DNA of 64,000 bases from Pieris napi (Eukaryota > Arthropoda > Insecta > Lepidoptera > Pieridae). Position 1 is the stretch's first letter. Every line of letters begins with the position of its first letter. The stretch lies in the NCBI RefSeq assembly GCF_905475465.1, contig NC_062243.1, positions 7,712,267 through 7,776,266 of the forward strand, read 5' to 3'. Shown here piece by piece: positions 24,578 through 37,000 of the stretch. A program made the position numbers and the translations under genes. The notes beneath the pieces are model-generated. The model was not told where the DNA came from. It saw only the letters and a program-made list of their open reading frames with translations, and searched no databases.

Positions 24578-25215
24578 AGGAAGGAGGAAGGAGTCAAGTA
24601 AAAAACAACAATAATGATCATTATTGAAATTGTTCCTAGAAAATATTTTATATTAATATTGATTTGAAGGCAGTTTAAACTTAGTCGCGACATCGATTTT
24701 ACGTACTAGCATACGGTGTAAGGAAACATGGGGTGTAGTATGTGTATGGTAAAGTGCTTAGCGCCACTGTTTTTCTTAATACTGTTTAGTATATTTTCAT
24801 ACCTAAATATATGAGAGACTGACGTATGGTCTCGTCTATTCTGGAACCATTTCACAGCCGTGCCCTTTGAGATCTCAACCGTTTGCATACGGAGTAACGA
24901 CAAATCAAAAAATCTTCAATTAATATTTTTTAAACAAAGTTTTCTCTGAAGTTAAATTCTATTATCGCTCTATGATCGTTAAGTATCACACCGACACCTG
25001 ATAGTTATCAGTTTAATATAATTATAGGAGGTAATAGTTACGCTCAAACAGCAGTTAATTTGATTATAGCTGTCTCATTTTGATTGATATATTAGTATAT
25101 CGAAATGTTGACTTCAAGGTTTTAATTAAGAATGTTTTTAAAGCTCAATTATTCTTTTGTATCTAAAAACTGACGTGGAAACTAAGATAAGTCATAACTC
25201 ATAAGTATATCAGCC
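24578..25215. other. Intergenic DNA
   Basis: No gene is supported. A minus-strand frame at 24706-24903 contains a stretch resembling a homeodomain recognition helix, but nothing else of a homeodomain (see rejected items). Confidence 0.4.
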
Positions 25216-25461
25216 TAAGGGTCTGTTTCACAATGTACGGATAAGTTCTACATAAGTTCCAAATTAGCTATTTATTACTTATTGGTAGGATAAACACTAT
25301 TGTTGCGTTTCACGACTGTCAGATAGCGCTATTCGTCACATAAAGTCCATCAAAAGTTATGAGGCCGATGAAATTTAAACTAGCAGAATTTATCTTCCAA
25401 ACAATTTATGTGTTGCATAGCTATTTGGTACTTTATCCATACATTGTGAAACAGACCCTAA
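25216..25461. mobile_element. 240-bp MITE copy 1 with TAA target duplication
   Basis: The element 25219-25458 starts GGGTCTGTTTCACAATGTA and ends in the near-perfect inverse TACATTGTGAAACAGACCC. It is flanked on both sides by TAA. A 3-bp TWA-type duplication with a GGG terminus fits the PIF/Harbinger superfamily. The second copy is at 38121-38359, about 93% alike by eye. Confidence 0.75.
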
Positions 25462-26623
25462 ATGGCATAAATTGCTCTTTTCTTGAACGGTGCCATGCTT
25501 CGAAACGGGTCGGCAGGCCCTCGAAACGTCAACCAGATGAGAATGGAACCCAGCAGAGCGCCTGGATGGGCGGTGGTGAAAAGATGATGGAGCACCGATG
25601 CACACTCACCAAAATGTCTAAGAGAAAGAGAGACTTTGTCCTTTCACAGTGTCTAAGTGGCAGTAGCTGTTGATCACAGTTATTATGTTATGTTATAGTT
25701 AAATAATAAAAGTGCGTGCGTTCAAAGACACATTTCAGAAGTGAAACATCTTTGGCAAACAAATTTTTAAGTCTTGTTCATATTTATACAAATCTAAAAG
25801 TTTAGACTCTCCTTTTCCTTCGACATAAACGCTGCACATCTTCGTGACGCTAATATTATTCATCCGAAAAAAATTTACCCTCATGCGCCTAAAGAAGTTT
25901 CACTACAAAAATATCAGTGATCACGACATTATAACCTTATCAGGCCGTGCGCTAAAATTTAGAATGGTCTTTCACGCCGGAAGGTAAAAATACTCACTCA
26001 GATTACGAGTAACTAGCTGTATAAATGCTGGTCGAACGAAACCTTATTTGGAAGACAACCGTTTAAGATTAAATTATTTTTAGATTAACCTTTTACATTT
26101 TAGTAACGATTTAGTAGGAATTTTCGGATCAAGAGGGTAATGCTTCTACGACCTTGTTTTATTATAAGAAGATATATAGAAGATTATATGATCGATTATA
26201 TATCGACTTCCTAAACAATCGAAGGTCAAAATAGGATCGCAATTAAAAATCCCGCCAACTTGTTAACCCTGTGTTACCTTATCGAAAAAATCACCGATAA
26301 TTACACCGTTCATACATTGATTTATTTCCATTACAATCGAGTACCTTGTCGAAGTTAATGTTTAAAACAATCCAAGCTATACATATGAACCGGATTACGT
26401 AGTGACTTCGACAAAGTTCCATATGTCGTGCCAATAAGATGTTTCTTTTTTAAAAATCAGTGGTAGACCATGACACACTTCTGGTACGTTGTCACTACAC
26501 TACACATATGCTGTGCAATAAGCTTATTTACAATATTGACACGTGAACATTGACTTTTAAACACTTATGCCTTTCTGTTATGTTCTTGATTGCCTTAGTA
26601 CAGATTAAAAAGTAAAAGTCAGA
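25462..26623. other. Intergenic DNA with a GC-richer block
   Basis: A GC-richer block at about 25,470-25,680 is partly open in two frames but has no recognisable family. The rest is AT-rich. Nothing else seen. Confidence 0.35.
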
Positions 26624-28237
26624 TTGATATTATTTTTATCAAATCTCTATGTACTATATAATGTAAACGAGTGCAAGGTCAGTTTTACATTCCGACCCAT
26701 TGGTGCCGACGATATAGTGAGGATATTTAGAACCATAGATATAAAGAACACTACCGATCTTTGGGGTATTTCTGTAAAAATAATTAGTAGCATAATTGAT
26801 GTAATTGCTCCCCATCTAGCTATAATTTTCAACAATTGTATTAAAAGTGGCGAGTTTCCCGATCTAATGAAACATAGTAAAGTCATTCCATTATTTAAAG
26901 CAGGTAGTATGTCCGACCCCAGTAACTTTAGACCAATTTCCGTACTACCTACTTGTAGTAAAATATTTGAAAAAATTATATTAAATCAACTGGTAAGTCA
27001 TTTTAACGTAAACAAATTATTACATAATAATCAGTTCGGTTTTACCAAGGGTCGCTCGACAGCCGATGCCGGTGTTGAGTTATATAGATATATAATTAAG
27101 GCTTGGGAGGAGTCGCATGACGCTTTAGGTGTTTTCTGCGACTTATCCAAAGCATTTGATTGTGTCCAACACGAGACCTTAATCGGGAAACTCCGCCATT
27201 ATGGCATCAAGAATACCGCACTGAATCTTCTGACTTCCTATTTACACGGAAGAACTCAGAAGGTTGAAGTGAATGGTAAGAGGTCCTCTGGGTCGGCAGT
27301 AGATATGGGGGTACCACAGGGCTCAATTCTTGGCCCTTTCCTCTTTCTTGTTTATATAAATGATCTACCTTTCATGGTAGAGAGAAAACATCAGATAGTT
27401 TTGTTTGCTGATGACACGTCCTTGATTTTTAAAATCAAACGACAAATAACAAATTTTGACGATGTGAACAATGCTCTGTCTTCGATTGTCCATTGGTTTA
27501 GTATGAATAACCTTCTACTTAATGCAAAAAAGACAAAATGCATTAAATTTTGTGCAAAAAATTCAAGGATTATGGATACTAGACCAATTATAAACGGTGA
27601 GGAATTGAATCTGGATGATACAACTGTATTTCTCGGAATCACCATGGACTCAAAACTTCAGTGGTCCCCTCATATTAACGGATTGGCGAAGAGACTTAGT
27701 TCTGCAGCCTACGCGGTTAAAAAAATTCGCTCTCTAACTGATGTCGATACAGCTAGACTTGTTTATTTTAGTTACTTTCATAGCTTAATGACTTATGGCT
27801 TATTATTATGGGGTCATGCTGCTGATGTCGAAACTATTTTCATCCTGCAGAAGAGGGCTATTCGTGCAATCTATAATTTAAAATGTAGGGAATCTCTTAG
27901 AGATAAATTCAAGGAAATTAATATACTTACCTTTCCCTCGCAATATATTTATGAAAATATTATGTATGTATACAAAAATAGTGATAAGTTTACTAGAATA
28001 GAACATACGCACAATGTTAATACACGGAACAAACGCAGGCTGCAATTTCCCCGTACTAGACTATCTAAAGTTAGTAATTCTTTTTTGGGGAAAGGGATAC
28101 TCTTCTTTAATAAAATCCCAGAAGCTCTTTTATCACTGCCTTTCAATAAATTTAAGAAATGTATTAAAGAAAAGCTGTGTAAAAAGGCTTACTATAAAGT
28201 CAACGATTATCTAATTGATAAAAGGGCCTGGGACTAG
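26624..28237 (+). CDS. Non-LTR retrotransposon reverse transcriptase (5'-truncated, frame intact)
   Basis: A 537-codon open frame. Homology appears to begin about residue 20 (SFTFRPIGADDIVRIFRTID), so the natural start is lost and the ATG here is fortuitous. Reverse-transcriptase motifs in order: PLFKAGS (99-105), NFRPISVLPTCSKIFEKII (111-129), NQFGFTKGRST (146-155), FCDLSKAFDCV (181-191), GVPQGSILGPFLFLVYINDL (239-258) and FADDTSLIF (271-279), then the C-terminal thumb region. The apurinic-type endonuclease expected upstream is missing. The motif set fits the CR1/Jockey/Daphne group, clade not decided. No stop or frameshift over more than 1.5 kb suggests a fairly recent insertion. Confidence 0.9.
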   Translation: MILFLSNLYVLYNVNECKVSFTFRPIGADDIVRIFRTIDIKNTTDLWGISVKIISSIIDVIAPHLAIIFNNCIKSGEFPDLMKHSKVIPLFKAGSMSDPSNFRPISVLPTCSKIFEKIILNQLVSHFNVNKLLHNNQFGFTKGRSTADAGVELYRYIIKAWEESHDALGVFCDLSKAFDCVQHETLIGKLRHYGIKNTALNLLTSYLHGRTQKVEVNGKRSSGSAVDMGVPQGSILGPFLFLVYINDLPFMVERKHQIVLFADDTSLIFKIKRQITNFDDVNNALSSIVHWFSMNNLLLNAKKTKCIKFCAKNSRIMDTRPIINGEELNLDDTTVFLGITMDSKLQWSPHINGLAKRLSSAAYAVKKIRSLTDVDTARLVYFSYFHSLMTYGLLLWGHAADVETIFILQKRAIRAIYNLKCRESLRDKFKEINILTFPSQYIYENIMYVYKNSDKFTRIEHTHNVNTRNKRRLQFPRTRLSKVSNSFLGKGILFFNKIPEALLSLPFNKFKKCIKEKLCKKAYYKVNDYLIDKRAWD

Positions 28238-28475
28238 TGCTAGACAGGCTACTTCTAATTAATTTGCGATATTTGTTATAAATAAGTGTTGTTTGATGAT
28301 TTGCTGTTTTAAAAGAGTACCGAGAGTTTTTTACGCCGGCTTTTTCTCTCGGCCTACACCCTCTGTCTTCTTTGCCGATGAGTAGGGATGCCTTCAAATT
28401 TAATGACGTGGAATAAGTGATACATGTATCTTACGTTCCATAATAAACATATTTTATTTTTTTTTATTTTATTTA
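26680..28475 (+). mobile_element. 5'-truncated non-LTR retrotransposon
   Basis: It comprises the RT frame plus a 3' UTR with GCCGGCTTTTTCTCTCGGCC and TTTGCCGATGAGTAGGGATG, ending in A/T repeats of the ATTTT type (about 28447-28475). The left boundary is judged from where RT homology starts. I could not find convincing flanking duplications. Confidence 0.65.
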
Positions 28476-29260
28476 TATATACTATAGAGTTATAGACTAT
28501 CAGATGTCGAATAACAATATTATAAAAATGATTTAGAAACATTTCAATATTCGTTTAAATATGTTTTATTATAATGGAACAAGCTGGACACCCATCTCAC
28601 TACGCACAACATCGAAAGCACTATTTAGACGTCCAGTAGAAGGTATTATTGAAACTGTACGCAGTAGAATGCGTAAGTGATCCTAAAGGATTCAAGGAAT
28701 TTGGAATGAAATTAAGAATCGAACTTTGACACCAAAACCAATACATTTTTAAAGTATTCGTATTTTTTATTACTCTTCTTACTCTTAATGTGAATTCATC
28801 ATTATGTAAGTAAGTTCTCTGGTAAGTTCCACAGACTTTTATATTTAGTTCCGCAAAATAAAGTCGTACCGAAAGAAAATTTAGACGGCAACGGAATGAA
28901 AATTTGGTTCTATATACCAGTCAACGTTAACGGCCTTATTAATAAGGATCTCAATAAGTAAGTACCGTGTTAGTAACGTTATTTTCGTATAAAAATAATG
29001 TAACAAATACTTTATTTACTACGTTTTATAAGTGCTCTGTCATGATGTACGTTCATTGGACTACGTAATATAAAAATGTGCTGTACCTAATTGGCTCAAC
29101 TGGAAGAGATCGATGCTCTAGTTCTAAAATCCTATTTAACATTATTAATCTGGTTAAAACAATCAATATCCGTGTCTGAATCGGACATCCGATGTAGTAC
29201 ATTTTTAGCATATGTATTAAATGGAAAGTGGAGTTTATTTATTACATAACTCATGTATCT
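28476..29260. other. AT-rich intergenic DNA
   Basis: Nothing recognised. Confidence 0.4.
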
Positions 29261-29581
29261 ACTGCTATGCATCTATAAAAATAAATCAGTGGCGCTACAA
29301 CCTCTTTAGGTCTGTGCCTCAGATTTCTGTATCTGTTTCATGATCATTTTTAAATCTAATAGGCAAGTAGGTGATCAGCCTTCAGTGCCTGACACACGCG
29401 GTCGACTTTTTGGGTCTAAGACGTCGGTTTCCTCACGATGTTTTCCTTCACCGTTCGAGCGAATGTTAAATGCGCACATAGAAAGAAAGTCCATTGGTGC
29501 ACAGCCGGGTATCGAACCTACGACCTCAGGTATGAGAGTCGCACGCTGATGCCACTAGGCCAACACTGCTATGCATCTATA
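29261..29581 (-). mobile_element. tRNA-headed SINE, copy 2, with perfect 17-bp target-site duplication
   Basis: The SINE body (29278-29564) is flanked by identical ACTGCTATGCATCTATA at 29261-29277 and 29565-29581. In minus orientation it opens GTTGGCCTAGTGGCATCAGC, carries the B box GGTTCGATACC, and ends in an A/T-rich tail (GATTTATTTTTA). The perfect duplication indicates LINE-mediated, fairly recent integration. Confidence 0.9.
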
Positions 29582-29689
29582 CTTATATTTTAACGGACTT
29601 TCTGAACAGATTTAATAAAATATTTTCAAATAGAAAGCCAGTTATATCGTGTCATATGTAACCCGAAAAATTTAAATTCACCCCGACTT

Positions 29690-29795
29690 CCGCCGTTCCA
29701 CACCTAAGCGTTTCTTACGGTAGTTTTTGCCGCGCACGGGCGGCGGTATCAGATGAGCCTCCTGCCCGTTTGCCTGTTACATAAAAAAATGCTTT
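29690..29795 (+). repeat. Short lepidopteran non-LTR 3' tail
   Basis: TTTTTGCCGCGCACGGGCGG, then CGGTATCAGATGAGCCTCCT, then GCCCGTTTGCC ... ATAAAAAAATG. This is the familiar 3' end of a lepidopteran LINE/SINE, joined here with an internal deletion. Confidence 0.5.
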
Positions 29796-31680
29796 TTGTT
29801 AATTTGCAAAGTAATATGGAGAAAAAACGTACGTAAACTTATTTCACTAACGCTGCCCTAATGATGAGATTCAGCTACGGCATATGTCTAGCTTTTATAT
29901 TTAATAAAAACAAGTCTTTCACTGCGTCTATCTGTCTATCTGTACGCGATAAACTCAAAAACGAAAAACGGAATTTATTGAGGTTTTCACAATTTTCAAT
30001 GGTTCACGAGGATTTCAATTAGGTATATAATTTTCAAGGTTAAAGGTTCACTGTGTTCGCTTGTAGTTTATATAAATAAACTTAAAAGCACACACAATTC
30101 TTAACACTGGAATTTTAAACTTCATTTAAAAAACCTTATATAAAACAAGAAACAGCAACAACCAATGTTTTTAAAACTTGATTGTCTATGAATCTCGTAT
30201 CAATTACGAAATCAAATGAATTCTATTTTAATTTTTTCATATAAATTTGCGCAACCTGATGAGTCTTTTATAGTACATGTTTTAAATAGCACAATACATG
30301 TCATTGCAAAGATGAATTATTATAACGCGTCTACCATTGCCCAACTTTAGTATTTTAATTGGCTGGTAACGAAAAGTATTATAGTATACATATTTATAGA
30401 GCTCTAATCTATGGTCTTTGGTTTTATCCCAAAGAGGACGTATGTATACTTCACGAAAATTTATTTTCAATCAAATTCAAAGTCTATTCAAACATATATG
30501 ACAAGAATATCTTCGTGATAAAATAACGTTTTCATACCTTTTTGATAATACATATTTAAAACAACTAATTAATATAATGTTATTTTAGAATATGTCAAGC
30601 CACACGCAACGAAATACCATATCAATCAGATCATAATCTGACAATAATGTAGGAACAATGTACATGAATACTACTCGGCTATGAACGGGCTAATGGCTAG
30701 CATTTAACTAACCTAGATATTTCACTCAGCGTATGTGTCTTTCAATTTCCATACATTTAATTTTAATTAAATTGACGCAAATATGTGTGCATGGTGGTTT
30801 CGGAAGGTAACCATGAGTTTTGTTGTTATAAATTTATTAATAAGTAGATGACCCGGTGAACGTATCACAAATATATTTGTGATAAAACTTACTACAAAAT
30901 TTTTAAAGACTAAAGAGCTCGAACCTCATACTACAGTTATGAAACACAAATTTCTGTCATGAATAAATATATGAGCCCCAGCTAGGAACAGTATTTATTA
31001 GACAATTTTATTGTCGTTTTTAGTATTGTTCTTTCCTTATTATTTATGTTTCCCACTGTTTAAACCTTAACTGAACTTCCACAAATATTTCAAAATCAGA
31101 ATTACCCATCAGTCCATCCATACTCGAGTTTTAACGCGACAATTGAACAGTAATTAATATTTTAACGTGTAATACGAACATTACTGAAGGTTAAGTACAA
31201 ATATAATTTTCTTAAAAAAGCCACTTTCCTTCATCTGTATGTTGCAGATATTTTAAACTAGTTTCCAAAAAGTAAATAGTAATTTTTGTTTATTTATTTA
31301 AAAAATCAAATTCATGGCAGTATTACGTGTATAACACGTTAGATCCAGATCTAGATATTGGCAATAGCTCCTGAATGTTACAATTTATCTTAAAACTGAT
31401 ACAGTAATGATAATTACTTGCGTAGTGTCAGCAAAAACACGAATCTGAACTAAATCGATATAGTAAGAAATCATTTTTTTTATAATAACCAACATAATAA
31501 GAGAGGGAAGGGTTTAGATATTCAGACTCTAGACTTAGCGAGTTTTAAATCATACATTTGTGACATATGGTTGTCGTACTCATACATTAGACTAGTACCT
31601 ACTTTTTATCACAGCGTAATAATTTGACAGAATGAGACGAAATAGTACTTTATTTAAAAGTATGCAATTAGACTTATTTT
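29796..31680. other. AT-rich intergenic DNA
   Basis: Nothing recognised. Confidence 0.4.
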
Positions 31681-32095
31681 TTTAAAGAACTGTGCCCAGG
31701 TCGCTTATCTGTTATTAAGTGATACCGCCGTATATTTACACTCTCAGTGCCAGAGGGCTCAAGAGTGCGTTGCCAGCCTTTTCAATTCCCCAATTCTTAA
31801 ATTGGTTTGCTTTTGAAGGAACCTACGTGATATTGGTTCGGAAATACCTCGACGGGCGACACAGTAGTGGTGCGCGGCAAAATGCCTTTATAAATGCTCT
31901 GTGTGTGGAACGATGGAGGTGGAGTTGATACGAGTGGAATTTCGTATTCTGCCTGTGACGTCCGATAATAAAACTCACTTAATCCCAACAACTCCTCTGA
32001 ACACTTGAAGACGTTTGACGATCTGAACTACTCTTGGATGAATGCGATCAAGTGGAATAAGCTGTGACTGGGGAGCTTCCAGCCAGAGGTGAGAA
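31681..32095 (-). repeat. Lepidopteran non-LTR retrotransposon 3' region, degenerate
   Basis: The blocks AAGTGATACCGCCGTATA, CACTCTCAGTGCCAGAGGGC, GAGTGCGTTGCCAGCCTTTT, GTGGTGCGCGGCAAAATGCC and GGAATTTCGTATTCTGCCTG are consecutive pieces of a very common lepidopteran non-LTR 3' region, read here in reverse. It is interrupted by small deletions and is non-coding. Confidence 0.6.
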
Positions 32096-33783
32096 CAGTA
32101 CTATATGTTTGAATTTGAGCATTATATTTTAATTAATTATTTGCAAGCGATGGATCAGATCGAACTATAGTCTCGCCTTTTAAATTGGGCTAGATTTAGT
32201 CGACCGCAGTCCGACCCCGTGGAGTCTCGCCACTTGCAGAATTTCGGAGACAGGTGCTAATATTTCCCCCCGTTCGTAGTAATGAATGTCGCAACTTTGT
32301 GACGGTATAATATAGTTAATAAAAATATAACAATAAGAGAGGCCAAAGTTTTAAATTCCAATGGAAGCATTCTTACTAAAAGCTATACTGACTGTACTTC
32401 TTATATTTTTTTTACATTCCGCCCTCAAATGAAATGCTTATTCTTTTTAAAAATCAAAAATAATTAAACCTTCACCTTATATGATGAAATACATAGTGTT
32501 AGTCTCGCAACTAATAGTCTGACGTTACACGTGGTACATGTGTCGATGCATGTGTGCTGCGACCACGCCCTGTCGCCCTGTTGCTAGTGATGTTTCACGT
32601 TTTAAAATATGTATCGATGTTAGTTTCATAGTATAATTAATCTGTGATTAAAGTGTCCTGTGCTATTTTCCATTTTCCAATCATTTATCTTTCATTTGAG
32701 GACATTAAATTTGGGCATCTTCTAATAAACTAATTTTAACAAATGGAAGAACGTAGCAAGCTACGACCGCTAGCTACGATTTTGTAGCACTACATTCCGT
32801 AGGTACTCTGATCATGGAAACTATACACTTGATAGAATGTCAGTTATTTACTCTATGGCTTCATGCATCCTTCGAATATAATTATTTTACCTTAGCAATA
32901 CATTTACATTTTACCTTTACATTACCATAGTAATGTATAGTACATTACCACAGTAATGTAAAGTAACAAAGTGTTTATATGTATGTATTTTCTTAATTTA
33001 TATTCTTATAGTAACAATACCCACCTATATATCAACATTAAACTAAAATACCACTTTAAGTTAAACGAAATATTAGTTAAGTGTATGTTAACTTATCCAA
33101 CTATCCTATCTTTATTAACAATAAAAACAAAATTTAGAAATAGTATTAGGTAATATTAATTTTTATTGAAAATACAATCTATAGGTTTTCTTTTCAATAT
33201 TTATGAACCACTTTCATTTCTTCGTGATATGTTGACTTCTATGCCCACACCTCTAGAGGTCTTGGGTTACATTTCCGGTAAAACAAGTTTTAGGTACATT
33301 TGAATATACATAATTGATTTGGAAATGTCAATTAAATACATTTTATTGTTGTGTTATCGCATGCGTCGTATTACCCGATCTGGTTCTAGTTCAATCCTTA
33401 GAAAAAATAGTTTAAGTCCAAAAGAGTTCATATGCTACTAACTGAACTATCACATAGTTTAGTTAAATATTGAATGTTAAATGTATCTAATACGTTCCAC
33501 AGTCGATACGCACGCTTCGATGCGTAAGTAATATGTAAATTCGAATCGATTATAACAGGGACAACACTAAATCCGGAGTCACGGTACTGTCGAAACGCAC
33601 GTGCATACGAGTGCGTGTTTCACAACGCGCCACTCATTTTACGATCAAATCAATTTTCGCTTTTCGCTAAAGACTTACATAATTAATTATTGATATATTT
33701 ATTTTATCGTTAACAGCCTATCACCGCCATTATGTGCTATGCGGCCTGGAGGGTTAAACCAATTTTAAAATCCTCACGATGCG
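32096..33783. other. AT-rich intergenic DNA
   Basis: No gene is seen. It holds the small palindromic duplication at 32916-32963 and a GC-richer patch around 32,190-32,275 without recognisable content. Confidence 0.4.
32916..32963. repeat. Tandem pair of palindromes ACATTACCAYAGTAATGT
   Basis: Two neighbouring copies of an 18-nt near-palindrome (32919-32936 and 32942-32959), ACATTAC plus spacer plus GTAATGT, differing at one spacer base. Probably a local duplication; function unknown. Confidence 0.6.
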
Positions 33784-34055
33784 GTGTTGACCTTAGTAGC
33801 TTTCGTGCGACTCATCTCTGAGGTTGTAAGTTCGAATCTCAGCTGTTCACTAATGGACTTTCTGTATGTGTACATTTAACACTCGCTCGTACGTTAAAGG
33901 AAAACATCGTTTGGAAACCGCCATGCCCAAAAAGTCGACAGCCGACAGTCGACAGTCGATCAGTAGGTGAGCAACCTTTTGAGATCACACACTGTCGACT
34001 TTTTAGTTCTAAGACCTGCCGGTTTCCTCACAAAATTTTCCTACACCGTACGTAC
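33784..34055. mobile_element. SINE copy 3, rearranged with an inverted internal fragment
   Basis: It starts in plus orientation with a decayed tRNA-like head (TTGACCTTAGTAGCTTTCGT, B box GGTTGTAAGTTCGAATCTC), then AATGGACTTTCTG and the body to about 33975. The body is then repeated in reverse orientation: CTGTCGACTTTTTAGTTCTA, then GACCTGCCGGTTTCCTCAC, to about 34054. The two arms make a long imperfect inverted repeat. A small TCGACAG tandem sits at 33937-33960. Confidence 0.6.
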
Positions 34056-37000
34056 TATGTTTTCTATATGAAGACGTTTTACTAGCTTTAAATTCGGCAA
34101 AGGTTCGCTTTGAAAATATTAATAACATAATAAATTGATACAAAATTATAAAAAATAATAAATTAAACTATAATAAAGTTCCGCAAGGTCTCCAAATATG
34201 AGCAAGAGTATTTTTTTATTTACATATATTTTAAAACTCCAATATTACATCATCATTGTATGCAAATCAAGAGACAGGGCAACATTGTAAAGGTATTGAA
34301 ATTAAAATACATATCATTATCATCCTTAGCCTGCCTATGTAGCAGTCGAGAACAATATTTTTTTGAATGCTTTATTTATATCAAAAAGTCATTAACAAGT
34401 ACATTTTTTGGGTTTGTTTTTACTTAATATTTTTGTTATCAACTAAACATAATTCCTGTGCTTTTCTTCTGTTATCATAATTCTTCTGGGTTACTAAAAA
34501 AATTTACTTACCTCAAATAATTTAAAATTTACCCATAATACTAGTAGAATTTATACATGTCGCAACAATGGCGTTTCGAATCGGTATTGAACCGATTTGA
34601 CTTTGTCGTTGGGTATTTATAAAGTCTGTGAGATATAATGATAATGACAACTGACAGTAATGCTCCGACATATATAAACAAACGATCATATTGTTTCTCT
34701 TTATATTTTTAAATTTATATTTACGTTATTGCACTCGCACTCGCAGGCAAAGCTAGTGGCATACATATAACAACATATTACGTGTAGCTCTTGAACCTGA
34801 CATATAATAAATTGTGTCAGGGTTAAACGTAATAAACATATGTATATCCGTATTTGTATTTTTATAAAACTGAAGGCAAACATATAAACTTGTTACATTT
34901 AAATAATCAATCGGCTAAACTGCTCTTATTAATTTGATGACTGTATCAAAGGTTTATTTATTAAAATGAGATCAGATAATTAATAATTATGTATAATACA
35001 AAATCGTTTCCTTATGGTCTTTTATAACTGTTTGATTTATAATAAATTAGGTTTTCATAAGGACGCTTGTAAATAAAACTTATTATGATAATTATAATGG
35101 TAATAACTATCTATCTAATTGTAGCTATTATGATAATTATAATAAAGTAAATAAGATATTACAAAGTTTTATAAGCTTATGCTTTTGTCTATGAAATGGT
35201 ACTTCGAAATCGTAGCTTTATCATACAATAGTTTTATTTAAATACAACGTATTTTTAGACATTTTTAAATTATCGTTTCAAAATTTGATGTTTTATTTTA
35301 TTCTATTTTCGCAGGTAAGATTAACATTATTTAACAAACAAATAATAACATATAAAGGAGTCATGTGTGTATTTATATATTTTATTTGTTTGTTTTTTAA
35401 ATTAGAATCTAAGGCCATATTAAATGGATTATCCAACTTGTATGGTGTCGTGTCGCACCATACCTCGAATGTGGGTCATGTACATGTTTGAATAGGTTGT
35501 GATTGAACACAGATGTGTAATTAATGATGTCTTTTGTCGTCCTTTTAGATCTAATTTTGAACTCCAATACAAGACTTCTATTTTTATATTTATTCTTAAT
35601 GTAATACAGGCAATAAAACAATGTTTACTCCATTAAAACGATTATGTGAATCATATTTCGAAATGAGTTTCGGATATATTTAAGTTCATCAAACTTTCCT
35701 TGTCCGATGATTCTTCGAGCATTTAAGTATAGGAATTTAAATAATCTTTTTGTCGAATATATTACTGTGTATGTGTTTGTTAGTAAATTGTATTACCTTT
35801 TATTCGTTGACTATCTGTATGATCTTTGCTAATTAGTGCCGTAAAACCGTGCGTTGATCAAAATTTAATCACGTAAGATTACAACTCATATCATATCTAT
35901 AGAATAATAAACAATAATTTCCAAGTAATTGTAAAGACAATTTACAGAAAAATTATGATCAAATGCAAGGTACTACTTTCCCATACCACACATTCCCAAA
36001 CATATGAACGCTATTTTAATAAAATCGTTCTATTACGTATTGTTCCGATATTTGGAACGAGTAAATATATTAATCTATCTAAGTTATATTAAAAGCTTTT
36101 GTTAGGTTCCAAAAATCAATTCAGAATTATTTTTACCTACTATTTTAACAGTTTCTTTTTAATTATTCACAAACCTCTAGTGCTAACCACTAAACTATTA
36201 AGTGACGAAAATGTAGTAATAGCGAAAAGTCCCATATGAACCGGTACCGGTCGCAAGGCTACGCAGCCGTCACACACGATATCAGCTCAATCAATCTTTG
36301 TAAGTATATAACGACAGCATAAAATAAGAAGAAATATTAAATTAAGCAATTTTTTTTAATAATTATCGAATGAATAAAAGTTACGTAAGTAGCGAGTTAA
36401 AGTTAAATAAAGATAAGTTTGTTTGAATGCTAATCTCAGGAACTACCGGTTCGAAATATATTTTTTATAAGATGAAATATTTAATATAATAATAAATATC
36501 TTCCTAGGATAATTTATAAAAATCCTCTTACGTGAAATTAATTCCCCGTCCTTTGCAATCATTTCCAAATAAACCTAAAGACGAGTAACAAGTTTGCTTT
36601 AAAAGCTCTTAGTTGGACTAATACTATAATCGTTTTTCATTATCGAATCTCTTTAATTAGTATCTTCTAGTCTGACGGTACACATTTCGAGATATTGAAT
36701 GTGTGTCGCTGGGTGCGGCACGTTGCGTATAAGCTCCGTGTGTGCTGACCCTACTACCTGATTACTAAAAGCTTGAAAGCCTATATGAGGTCTTAAGGTA
36801 GTTCATAAGTTGAATCCGAGGTCATGGGTTCGTATTTCATTATTCCTAGGAAACAATCGAGGACTAAAATACGTGGTTAGAATTTTTCGGAGTATGTCTA
36901 GAAATCTTGGTCACTTATTTATATGGATTGGGTTGTATAACTTGTTCTATTTTTTTATATTTACTGCTTCCATAAATTTGAACTGTTGTAATTACTTGGT

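Noticed and set aside
24706..24903. Minus-strand frame containing AVKWFQNRR, like homeodomain helix 3
   Set aside because: Nothing upstream in the frame resembles helices 1 and 2, the residues before WFQNRR do not fit a homeodomain, and there are no supporting exons. Treated as coincidence or repeat sequence.
25359..25673. 104-codon plus-strand frame
   Set aside because: Its first third lies inside the MITE at 25219-25458, and the remainder has no family features; the opposite strand is also open, as expected for chance.
36785..36860. tRNA-like or SINE-head-like stretch with GAGGTCATGGGTTCG
   Set aside because: It has a B-box resemblance only; no A box, no SINE body and no cloverleaf.
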